Assembly (NCBI GenBank): GCA_000231825.2
Contig: JH720349.1
Location: forward strand, 1 to 64,000
Source: Tetrahymena elliotti 4EA
Lineage: Eukaryota > Ciliophora > Oligohymenophorea > Hymenostomatida > Tetrahymenidae
Length of the DNA stretch: 64,000 nucleotides
Direction: 5' to 3'
The notes below the pieces were generated by a model. It was not told the origin of the DNA. It saw only the letters and a program-made list of their open reading frames with translations, and searched no databases. This document shows, one piece after another, positions 24,801-36,700 of this stretch; the stretch's first letter is position 1; every line of letters begins with the position of its first letter. A program made the translations under genes and the position numbers.

Positions 24801-26352
24801 ATCTAATATTTTTAAATATACATGCGAATCTCCTCGTTTAAAACTTTAGCTGAGACAAACATCTCCTGAACCCTCTTTAGACTTACAGGCTAATAATTTA
24901 AAAGATAATAATTAAAAGTAAATACTTCTTTCTCCTGGAATAGGTTACTCAGATAATTTTACCAATTTCAGTGAAATTTAGGATACAATTAATTAAAACT
25001 CTAAATAAAATTAATCAAATGAGAAATTTATTTATAAGAAACTCGAAAAATAGTAATAGGATAATTTAGGTGAGATTATTAATAAATAAAAAGCGGCTCT
25101 TTATTAGCTTAGTAGAAGTTAATCTGAAAAAAAACAATTAAAATGTATAACTGCTAAGCTCTAAGAAGCAACAAGGGCATAGCCTAATAAAAATATCAGT
25201 CTGATTAACAGTCTAGCAAATAGAAGGCACTCTTCTATTATGGAAGATGCTGTAAATAATTCTAAGCTATCCAATAACCTATTCCCATAATTTCTTAATA
25301 ACAGAGCAAGTCTTATAAATTCTATAGCTCACTAAGATAATATTTTACAAAAAAACACTAGATCTTCCAGTGGATCTTAAAAAGATAATAAAGAATAGGC
25401 ACCACTAGTACTGAAACCTTTACCTGAAAGTATCATTTCCTAATAATCAAATAGTTGCTAAACTTCACCTAGCAAGCAACCAAAAGTAACCTTGCAGGTT
25501 GAATTGCAAAAACCAAGATAAAATAAAGATTTAACATTTAATTAAAACCTACTTAAAAAGAGCTTGATTAGGTAAAAACTTCACAAAAAATATTCCCAAA
25601 TAATATCAAATAGCCCATATAGAGATAAAATAATTCTAGTTTAAGAAGCTAATTAAAATAGCTCTTAGTAAAACTCTCAATTTATTGATGGTGTAAGTGG
25701 ATAAACAATAAATGAAAGTCCAATAAAATAATCTAAGAACAAAATATTTGAAATGAATAACCATTTTATGGTAGACCCATAGAATATTTTCCCCCAATCT
25801 TTAGAGAACTCTAAAAATATCTCTTTATCTATCCATAATCCAAGCACCGAATATAAAATGAATCACATCACAAATTAAGGATAAACTTTATTATAAAAAT
25901 ATTAGCAATAACCTCTCAATAAATCTGTATTAAAAAACGACAGATTTAGTTCAACACAAAGATTACGTAATCTAAATAGTCTCCATTAAATAGGTAATCT
26001 AGGAAACATAGACCAAGATTATAAAAATAAATTTTTATAGCAACCTAGCTCAAAAAATCTTAACATCAACAACATGAATATTTCAGAAAGATATCACCTA
26101 GCTCCTTTACAAAGCTATACTACAGCAATAACCAATCTACCTGCTAGACAGGCATCTCTTCAAAGTTTATAACATTTGGTATCGTTCTAGCAAAAATAAG
26201 ATTTATCATCAAAAAACCTGAAAAATGTACATGAAACAAAACCAGGAAAATCAACTTACTAAAATATAAACTAACTTTTAAAACCAATCAATTTATCAGA
26301 ATCTACTTTTCGTGAGAAAAAAGTTTTTTCTGTCCATGCAAATATCATCTGA
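21823..26352 (+). CDS. Large cyclic-nucleotide-binding-like protein with disordered tail
   Basis: The first exon is only six bases (ATG AGC, 21823-21828). A 60-nt intron (GTAAGT...TAG) leads to one long exon, 21889-26352, in phase, giving 1489 residues ending HANII and TGA. Residues about 70-430 hold two cNMP-binding-like folds. The first, with KGEFVFHNQDKNDFYYFILS, is broken by a roughly 100-residue acidic/Ser-rich insert before DKQCFGDLSKKFKSFSAVA. The second has GEYVYRESDAIDKLYIVKDG and STGELFGYESL. The cassettes lack the usual FGELAL...R pattern, so nucleotide binding is doubtful. The remaining 1,000 or so residues are Asn/Gln/Ser/Lys-rich and probably disordered, with many SP and SS sites. 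Such cNMP-like proteins are plentiful in ciliates. A role as scaffold or sensor is inference only. Confidence 0.85.
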
Positions 26353-26932
26353 GCAATAAAAATAATTTTCAAAGAAAATTAATAAATTATATTATAATTT
26401 TAAATTAATACCAAAATCAACTATAAAAAATTATTAAACTATTTAATATTCATGATCCTTCTAATTATGATTTATTCTTTTACAAACTTATTCAAAAAAA
26501 ATTTTTCTTTTGTAACTCTTTTATATTTCTTAAACTATTATAAATTTATTAAGATTTATATTACATTAATTTGTCTACAAATAATTCTAAAATCCATTTT
26601 TCATAAAAATAAAAAAAATTTTTAATTTTATTTTTTTTGAATTGGATTAATTAAATGTACTTAAATCAATTCAAAAAAAATAGTGTATAAAAATTAAAAA
26701 ATCAAACAAAATTATTTTTTAAAAGTTAATTAATAAAAAGATTAACAAATAAATAAGTAAGTAACCACAGTTAAAAAATGAAGACCTTCTTTTGTAATAA
26801 CAAATTTATTATCTTAAAAAGATAGTGAATTGATTTAGAATATTAAAAATTAATAAAATTTTTAAGAATTATTATTATAGATTTGTTGTTTACATATTTT
26901 TATTCTAATTGAAAGTAAAAAATGTATCTAAA
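26353..26932. other. Convergent intergenic region
   Basis: About 0.58 kb of very AT-rich DNA lies between the 3' ends of two convergent genes. I see nothing in it beyond expected 3' UTRs. Confidence 0.5.
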
Positions 26933-27475
26933 TCAGATGTACTTAGATAAATCTAACTGTACCTCATCTTTAATCTCAAATTCATTTTCATTCATATCTT
27001 TAATATAAAGTTAACGCTTAGCTAAACAGAATCCAACCCATTCATAAAGTTTTATCTTCATATAAAGTTAAATTCTGAGCCTATCTATTTTAATACTATC
27101 AGAATAGAAATTCATAATTTCCTCAGCATCAAACTAACCACTTTATACCATTTTATCAAAGCCCTTCAATAAAGAATAAAATATTAACTAAAATTCCTTT
27201 TTGAAAAATAATTCTTGTTACAAATTTGCATTTCATCGCATTTTCTTATAAAGCTTTGGCTTTATATTTTTCATCCAATAGACCTTATTTAGAAAAGAAT
27301 GGCTAAGCTTTGACTTATTATTCTATCATTAATTCTACATATGGCATACAATAATTGTAATCAAGATCTTCCGGATTGAGGGCTTACTTCATAGTTAAAC
27401 CCTAAGGAAGCATATCTTCATTTAGTTATTTTAAGATTTCAGTTTCACGGAATTCCCCTCCTCTTTTCAAAAACT
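26933..27475 (-). repeat. Repeat block 2 of the C2 protein
   Basis: The second copy contains PQGLTMKQALNPEDL and then the LYEWVGFCLAKRQL core and ends at the stop codon. An intron interrupts it near 27173-27230, at a position similar to the intron in block 1, which fits duplication of a genomic unit. Confidence 0.7.
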
Positions 27476-29931
27476 ATGATATAATAAATAAAACATAAGA
27501 ATAAATAATCAAATGCTTTATTTTTTTATTTTACAGTAATTTAAGGTTTGATAAAATTCATAATTTTTTTGAGTTCTTCATCTTTGCTTTAAGCACCTTT
27601 TAATTTCTGAATAATAGATTTAACATCTATTTCCTTTACGTCTTCAATATCCCATTCATTATCTATCATATCTTAAACTAATAATTACCTTCTGGCTAAA
27701 CAAAATGCTGCCCATTCATATAAATTTAATTTAATATATAGTTCTATACGAATTCTATCTTTAACTAATGCTTCACAATAATAAGTGTAAATTTAGTTTA
27801 ATGTAACTTTTCCAGCTTCTACTTTACCAGGAAGAGCATCAAGAAACTTTTTGAAATTAATTTAAAAAGCAATTTAAATATTTTAATAAAAAATAAAATA
27901 ATTCATACAGCCTTCCTTCCCATAACTTCTTCTAATTAAACATTAGCAAATTTTCTTTCTTAAAACTTTCCTAGTGAGACATAGTATCTAGATGATTCCT
28001 TTATAAATTCATCCATTTTACTTATATATTCCGCACAAAAGGTTATTTTAAAATCTTCAGGATATAAAACTTCATCTTTAGTTAATCCTTATGGCACTTA
28101 GCTATCTTAGAAGTTTTAAAAAACTGAATATGATTTTGATGTGTCATCTCTTGCTAGGAACTTTATTAAATATAAAATTAATGTGTCAAATTCAAAAAAA
28201 TTAAATTTGATTACATTGAGCTTTGGGACAATATTTTCAGCAAATTAATCTTATTTTTATTCCTTTTATTTGTCTACCTATGGCTAAGCAGGTTTAATCC
28301 TGTATTATTCAGGAATTTTAGATTCTAAGTAAGTCTGAAGTTCTTTGTTTACATCAAATGGTTAGAATTATTTTAATACAATAATTGAACGAATGTTAAC
28401 TGGAGTGAATAATTAAGTGCAGATTCTTATTCTAACTTCAAACTAATTTAAAAAATAAACATTAAATATTTGTTTTCAGTTTTATTTAATAAATTTACAT
28501 GCAAATCAAAAGTGTCCTTTTTATGCTAAACCTAAATCGACTAGTTAATGAAAGATTTAGTTGCTAAATCTTAAAGGGGAATAGACACTCTTCCATACTC
28601 ATCTTAGCCAAAAAGAGTACCTTTCTTAAAAATATTAACATTTATGGTTCTTGTGTGAATTTGGTTATCGAGTAGTTTAATATCAGTACCTCGAGAATAC
28701 TTTTTCATATAATTCCATTCTAATTATTCATTGCACCAATCAATATTATCACTGATGATTTACTTGTTAAGCTCAAATGAATAGCTCAAAGAGTATTTAC
28801 CTTTAGGTACTCCTGTTAATTTTTTGAATTTTACAATCATATCTTAGAATTCTACTTGAGTATCCTCAATTACTAAGTTTCTTTTTTCTTCTTTTACTTC
28901 AATCTATGGAAGAGGGGTAATAGATTAGTCAAGGGAATTCAAATAACTAAAAAGACTCTAGTATTATTTAATCTTGAACTGTGAGTACACAGGCCAGTTG
29001 TGCTCTTTTGTTCTTTTTGCAGATTTTGAAAACTCCTTGAATTTTTTTTCTTTTTCAATAGTCTCTTAAACAATAAGAAAGAGAGTCTTTAGTTCTATTT
29101 AAAATATCTTAAAATAATTGTTAAAATAACTATTAATTTACTTTAATTGTATGTTTCTTAATTCATTCCTAAAACCATTTCTTTTGTTATAGGAGGCATT
29201 TATTCAGTGATGATTTAATTAATACTAGCTTCTTATCCTTAAGTCAGCTATGCTAAAATAGGATTGGCCTTCTGTAAAAGAGGCATATATTTAGTAGATA
29301 GATCTTAAAGTCTTGATTCTTTCATCTTTTTAATTATAAATTATAAAATAAGTTTTAAAATAAATTAAACATTTTCTTTTACATTTTCAGCAATGTAGGT
29401 AACCATATTGTGATACTATTTATATCTTGTAACAAACAATAAAATCTTTTCATTGAAAGGCTTTTTATCAAGATTAATAATGTCATAGATTGATTAATCC
29501 AAATTTCTTCCACTCATCAAAGCTATTTTTTTTAAAGCTAATTCTTTTTCTTTGACTAATAATTCTATTTCCTTCTTGAGTTACTAAATTCTGAGATTTA
29601 ATTATTTATCATATTTTGTTTCTTTTTAACCATTTTGTGATTGCTTCAAATTAATGAAATATTTCATTGTTTTTTACAAGTTCTACCCATAATCTTAAAC
29701 AGTCATTTTTTAGCTCATTATTTTCTCAACATAAAATTTAATTACAGCTCTGATTTTTTCTCTTAACTCACATTTAAATTTAACTAATTCATGAGGTAAT
29801 AATCCGCTAGTGATTTCCTTATCTAATTAAAGCAGTATTGTCTTAAGGGTCATCAAAGAAGAAATTTCTTTAGGATTGAAGAACTTGTTTTCTAAATCTT
29901 GAGTAATCTAATTCTAATTCTATTGCTCCAT
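26933..29931 (-). CDS. C2-domain protein with duplicated C-terminal helical module
   Basis: The ATG at 29931 (MEQQNQNQITQ) is the first after an in-frame TGA; the stop is TGA at 26933-26935. Short introns separate about eight exons. The N-terminal third is helical and Lys/Glu-rich (coiled coil). A C2-like beta domain follows at about 28500-28890, ending KKGTLFGQDEYGRVSIPLQDL, which closely resembles the FGRDE...L core of CC2D1/Lgd C2 domains, and a next strand reading EVRIRICTQL. The C-terminus has two related blocks of roughly 170-190 residues. Each starts near PQGLT....L.PEDF/L and includes a helix such as DRIRIELYIKLNLYEWAAFC in block 1 and DRLRIQLYMKIKLYEWVGFC in block 2. C2 domains usually bind membranes or partners. 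I do not recognise the repeated block, and DM14 repeats of CC2D1 were not seen. Confidence 0.75.
27550..28165 (-). repeat. Repeat block 1 of the C2 protein
   Basis: The first copy starts at about FLARDD, contains PQGLTKDEVLYPEDF, and ends near QKLKG. It aligns with the second copy downstream at many positions, including the Leu-Tyr-Glu-Trp core and LARRQL against LAKRQL. Boundaries are approximate and include one intron. Confidence 0.7.
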
Positions 29932-30732
29932 CTTATTTGTCTAGCCTATTAACTACTTATATATTTGCAATCTTTACTACTGATCTTACTATATTTTTAA
30001 TCAAATAGAAAGATTTTTTTGTTATCCTTTTGATAATTATTTACTATAAAATTTTTTATAAAAAATATCTTAAAGACGATCAAAAATTTTGTAGCTTAAA
30101 ATTTGTATCTAATAAATATTCTACGTCTTGAGAGTCTTGATATGAATAAATAAATAATTTACATCAGATTATGTTAAAGCTAAGTAAATCAATAGAGAAA
30201 TATTTATGAAATAGAATAATTATTCAATCTAATCAATTCTTAAAAATTAAAATTTAAAGTTTTTTAATTTAATTTTCTTAATATTTTATAAAATTATTAT
30301 TTATTTTTTTCTTTAAACTATTTTATGGTATTAATTTAAAGAAAGTAAAGCTTGCTTATTTGTTTATTTTAAACAAGATGAATATTTATATTATCTTCGA
30401 TATCTTGAAATGAAATTGAATATTTTGAAAAATGTAATTTACTCAATCAAAAAAAAAAAATAGAAAGTGAAATGAAGCCAATATTTATTAAAAACCAAAA
30501 AAAAATCCATCTTACTGATCTACGAAGTAAACTTTTAGATATACTTTAACATATAAATAATTAAATTGATATAGATTTAATTTATTAGAAATCAATATAA
30601 TTTAGTTAAGTTTTATAGCACTATTTCTTATTTATTAGCTTAGTAAAAAAACTTTTAAGTAGAACAACAAATAGGCAGTCAATTTACTGTTCCTGAACAT
30701 ACATTTTATTAGTGTGCTTACTAAAGAGGAAC
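29932..30732. promoter_or_regulatory. Divergent promoter region between C2 gene and VPS13
   Basis: The 0.8 kb between two divergent starts must contain the 5' regions of both genes. It is AT-rich, and no discrete factor site was recognised. The right part (30600-30732) is somewhat less AT-biased and may be the VPS13 5' UTR. Confidence 0.45.
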
Positions 30733-33700
30733 ATGGTATTTGAAAATATTTTAGTAAGACTACTCAACTAGAAAATAGGGCACTATATTGATGGTTTGGA
30801 CACTAAAAACTTAGAAGTTGGTATTTTTTCAGGAAATATTGTTATTGAGAATGTGAAACTAAAAGATAGTGTACCTGAGCTACTAGAATTACCATTTGAC
30901 ATTAAATATTCACATATAAAGAAACTAATTTTGAAGATTCCTATTACTAATTTAAGCGGGTCTCCTGTTGAAATAGAATTAGATGGATTATATGTGCTCT
31001 TTGATGTTTAAAGAGAAGTAGATTGGATGTAAGAATACTCCAGCATTAAAAATAAATTAGATAATATAGATTAGTATGCATAAGATATTATTGAAAAGAT
31101 GATTTAAGTTTAAACTAAATAACTGGAAACTAAAGAAAAAGCAAAAGGAACAGCCCCTTTAGATAACACTTAAACATATATAGACAGATTGCTTATGAAA
31201 ATTCTAGATAATCTATAATTAAAAATATCTAACATTCATATCAGAATAGAAAATCAAATAGGATTTAAAGCTTCTTTTGGTGTTTGTCTTCAATCAATAG
31301 GAATGCTCACTGTAAATGATCATGATGAGCCCGTATTTATTGATCGTACAAAGCCTGCTAATGCAAATTTATCTATGACAAAAAAATTAGATTTGAAAAA
31401 TTTGGGAGTTTATGTTAATCCAAATGAAACAAAATTTTTGGCAAATAAAAGTTTCGAAGAAATTCAACTACATTTAAACTATTCTATTATGAAAAGTGGG
31501 CAAAAAATGAATAATATTATTAATTATCTATTCACCATTAATTTGCAAGTTCGTCTTGTCCAAAATCCAAAAGGTAAACAATTGATTAATAACTTAGTTA
31601 CTTAAAAATCTATCAAACTTTTAAGCAATCAATTGATTACTTCAACATCTATGGAAATTTATTCAAAAATAAAATTAATAATTGAATTTTGTTGAAATAT
31701 TATTTATTTTCAGATCAGAAATTTGTTTTATAATTTTTATTTAAAAAAAAACTATTTTAGGTGATTTTAGGATACCAAGTATTATTGTTGTAGCAGATAT
31801 TAGTAAGTTAAGTATTGTTTTAGATTAGGATTAATTGCAGCATGCTATTTCGATGCTTGAATATATGAATTCATATAATAAACATATTACAAAATTAAAA
31901 GAGAAGTCTTGCACAAAAGACTAATAAAAATAAAATGAATTGATTGAAAAATTCAAATAGATATACCCAATATATTATTACAAGTTGGACAGAAATTTAG
32001 AAGGGTTACCAGCAGATTAAAGAAAATCCCTTTCAGAAGCTATTGAGAGGCTTTAATTAAAAATTTTATTAGACCAAACTAAGATAATAGCAGGAGAGTA
32101 ACTTAAATCATAAAGGATAAATGAGATAACAGCAAAAAAACGGGGTATTCTTTCTAGGATATTTGGCTCATCTTAAAAAAAGAACTCAATTGTGACTCAA
32201 AAAGATAAAGAAAATATTGAAAATTTCTTTGAGTCTATTATTAAATAGGAAGATAGTTAAATACAAAAGCAGGCATAATAAAATAATGCACCTGATGATT
32301 ATATTTGGCTCAAAATTAAGTTTAAATTTGAAGGTGGTAGTGTTTATTTAAAAAAATAATTTCAACCTGCTGAATACAAGGGTACAAGCTTTAGCTTTAA
32401 TGACTTGCTAGGTAATTAAAATTCAAAGATTTGATTCAATAGGATAATTAATCTTTTATTAAAGGTTCTGTCAATGTGAAGATGAAGGGTAATAGTATTA
32501 CAGCAAGCTTAAAAGATATGAGTTTGGATATTGTAGAAGAATAAATATTAAAGTAATAAAAGAAGATTATTAATGTTTTAGGTAAATCTTCATATTAGTA
32601 AGAAAATAATATCATTTTTTTCAGAATGGATACCAAGTAGCTGGAGGATAAGGAAGAAAGATTTATTAAATTCAATTTAGCTCAAGCAAAGCTCTAGTAC
32701 AATAGGTTACTTATATAGTTCCTAACAGAATTCTTTCAAGTTAAAGTTCAAGATTAAGAATTGAGAGATTAGGCCATGAAAAAAATTGAAGAGTTTCATG
32801 AAAAAACACAACAATAAGTAGAAGATAGCATTAAAAATATTGATAAAAGCAAAGATATTCTAAAGTTAGATATTTTTTTAGCTTCACCTATTATAGTTAT
32901 TCCTTTTTCTTCTGATGATAATATAGATGCTTTAGACTTTTTAGTTTTATAGCTAGGTAACCTCAGTATTAAAACTGATCATGAGGAAGGACAGAGATTA
33001 TTATCATCTAATGCATTAATTTAGGATAAAATAGAATATGCTAGAAAAAAAGAACTAAATGAGATTTATCTTATTTCATTATAGAATATTAATTGTAGGT
33101 ACTTCACTACTATTTAAACTATGGAGTAATTCTTATAAGTAAGAACATTTTCATATGGTCCTACTCACCCTTCAATAGCTGGTTAATAGAGAGAATCCTT
33201 TTTGCTTCAGTAAAAATAAATGTAGAGTAATGGTGAAATGTTTGTCTTGGTGTAAGATTTTAGCATCAATGTTAAAATAAATATTGCTAAATACTAATAG
33301 AAAATGTTAATGAAAATAGATATTCCAAGAATATCCGTGGAAGGAGATATTACTGATTTAAATGTTAATTTGAATCAAACCATTTATTAAAAATTACTTT
33401 CATTGTAAAATGTGCTAGATATTTCCACTGCTCAAAGTTCAAAAAGGCAAACACTTTAAATGAATTAAGAAAATTATGATAAAAACAATGAAGTAGAGGA
33501 AATAATTACAGAAAAGAAAGAGCTTATTAAAAAGGCTGTAAAAGGTGGTTTTCTTTTCAAGAGAGGTAAACACATTAAAAAGGTAAAAAATTATTTTATT
33601 TTCAAGATATTATTTTTATTTCTTCAATTATAGTGGGAAAAATATTATGCAGTGCTGACAAGAGATCACATTTACTTTTTTGAAGTTTAAAATACCTTTA

Positions 33701-36700
33701 AGCCTTTATTCCATATAGCAATCAAAAATGCTAGCATTTCAAATGTGGCCGAAGATTAGTGTGGCTTTAAAAATGCATTCATTATAAAAACAAGATATGA
33801 AGATATTTATTTGGGATGTGAAAAGGCTGAAAATACAGAAAAATGGATTAAAGAAATTTAGAAAATATTTGATGAAAATGAAGAAGAGAAAAAGCTGTAT
33901 GAAATATAAATGAGTGAATAAGAAAACAATAACAACAATTTAGAGGATCTGAACTTAGAAAACACAGACTTCAATGCTGTTGATTTACATTTGAATTTTA
34001 AAATTAATTCTATATAAGTTAGCCTTGAAAGTATGCAGTAAAAGGTTATTGTTGATTTGAGTATTCAGAAATTTAATTTGAAAGCAGAAAAAAAAATTGC
34101 TTCATTTGAAGCTGACATTACATTAGAAGGAATTTATTTAAATGACTACGTTTACTAATATTAAGACCCATCTCTGTCTTATTTGATTACAAGCAGGAAT
34201 GAAAAAAATGATAAATTAATCAATATAAAAATTTTATAATTAGACAAGCAGCATCCTCAACATAAGCAAGACAAAATGGATTTACTTTTGGATTGTGAAT
34301 TTGGCTGTTTGTTTATTAATTTTAAGCCTGATACTTTTATGGCTATTCTTGATTTCTTTTAGATAGACACAGAAACATAGATTATTAAGCAGCTTGAGCT
34401 GTAAAAGTTAGAATCTTAAAGGCGAGAGGATTTCTTAAGGGAAAAGGGAAAAGATTTGCCAAATGTGATACCAGGTAATGAGAAAGCTAATGATAAGTTA
34501 GATCCTGAAAATTAAGATGGTACTACTGAAGAAAGCAATTTAATTTAGAATAGTGAAGTAATTCTAGTTAAAGCAAAAGTACATGTGAGATAAATAGCTC
34601 TTAATTTAATACATAGAAAAACAAAATTAAACTAGAGCTAACTAAATCTTTAATGCACTTAAATTGAATTTATTTAAAAAGCAGATGAAATCGTATTAAG
34701 TGGATCTCTTTAGAATTTGCAAATATTTGATTTGACAAACTATCCAAATACAATATATAAAGAGGAAGACTATAAATTCTAGAGGAAGTAAGAAATGGTA
34801 GGTCTATGGTATGAGACTGATGAGTTATTGACTCATGTCAAGGAAGAAAAACCTTAAATTTATGATAAAAAAGCTAATTTATTGAATTTTAATGTAACTA
34901 TGTTAGAAACTACTTCCAAGAAATTTAACCCTTCTACACGTGAAACAATGTTTATAGATGCATTTATTAACTCAATTCATATTGATTTCATGATGTAGCC
35001 AGTTATGCGTCTGATAGACTACTTACTCGTATAGGTGATTGGTGTGATCACTGCTCCAGAAGGATTTAAAGAAGACTCTAATATTGCTGTTTCTAAGCTT
35101 ATTGATTAAAAAAATTAAATACAAAAAAATATAGAGCAATAAAAAAATAGAATAGATTAGCTCTAAAAGCAAATAGTGAAGTAATAGATAAACAACCCTA
35201 CTAACATGAATATCAAAGTAGAGATTAAATCTCCAGTTATTGATATAAAGTAGCATAAGGATGCAATCAATTACATAAGAATATATCTAGGAACGACATA
35301 AATAGCAAATAAAAATTTCTTATGTCCAAAGAGGCTAATTTCAAATAGATATGGTACATCATAATCACCTAATTATTTTAAAGGTATTGTTTTATATTTT
35401 ATCATTCAAGTCATTAATGATTATATTTTTGAAAGTGGGGGAAAGGCCATAAGTGTATGAGGATCAGTATTATATTTACTTAGAAGATATGAAAATTGTT
35501 ATAATAAAAGAAGATTAAATGATTGAAGTATGTAAACCTTTTGATTTTAATATTAAGGTATCTATGCTATCCTACTTTAAAGAGTTAGAGCAGTGTTACC
35601 CATAAGAATGTTATGATAATACAATGACTATAGAAAGCTATATTTCTCCTATTTTACTTAAGTTTAGCAACTTTGATTATAATATTATTATGACAGCAAT
35701 CTTTCATAATATTTCTTATGATGATGGATTAGAATAGTTCTTTATTCATGATTTTTGGGCTACTTTTGCAGAAAAGTAAAAGTAAATGGAAAGAAAATAT
35801 TATGGGCTACCAATGTAAAGAGTGTACTAGATTTAATAAACTAATAAAAAAGAAAGAAAAGAATCAACATTTAGATTTAGAGGAGGAATCTAGAGATTAG
35901 ATTCATTACAAATTGAAACAAATGTAATCTTATATTTTAACTCTTATTTATTTTTCATTAAAATTGTATTAAATAATAGAGCATGTCTAGTGAATATTAG
36001 TAATAGTAAAAGGATAATAGCAAATATGATGATATAATGGAGAATTAGGATGGTATTTATTTCAGTTTAGATTTTTAGAATATATCTCTTTTTACAGTCA
36101 GCAACGAAAACATTCCTTTTGCAATGGTGACATTTGATAATGCTAGAGTAATATATGATAGCATTGATGGTAAATCAAATGTAAAAATAATTTGTAGAGA
36201 AATAGATGGTAGTTATTTTGAAAAGGATATTGATAGCAATATTTATTTTGAGTATCCTTTAATTGGTAGTTTGGTTAAATTTAATTTGCATGATGAACAA
36301 CAAATTCAAGATTTAGAACATTTAATTAAATAAGTGAAGAAATATGATGTTTCAAGTGAAGATTAAATTATTGATGATGAGCAAGAACATTCTGAAGATT
36401 AGATAGGTCATAAAAGTATTCATGTTAAGCACAAGCATTTCAAAAAAAAGTATGATGATCATAAGCATCAAAACAAAAGACATTAATTCAAACATAAAGA
36501 AAATATCTAAAAAAAACATAAAGATAGCACTGAGATTAAATCAACTGAGAAAATATTTTCAATTCCTAATTTTAAGACTCCAAGGGATATTGAAAAAGAT
36601 TTAAGCAAGCAACCAGATTTTTTATTCCCAAGCATCGAAAATCATCTTGCTGATTTGCATATCGGAGATAAAAAATAATAAAGCCAAGAATTTTTTACTG

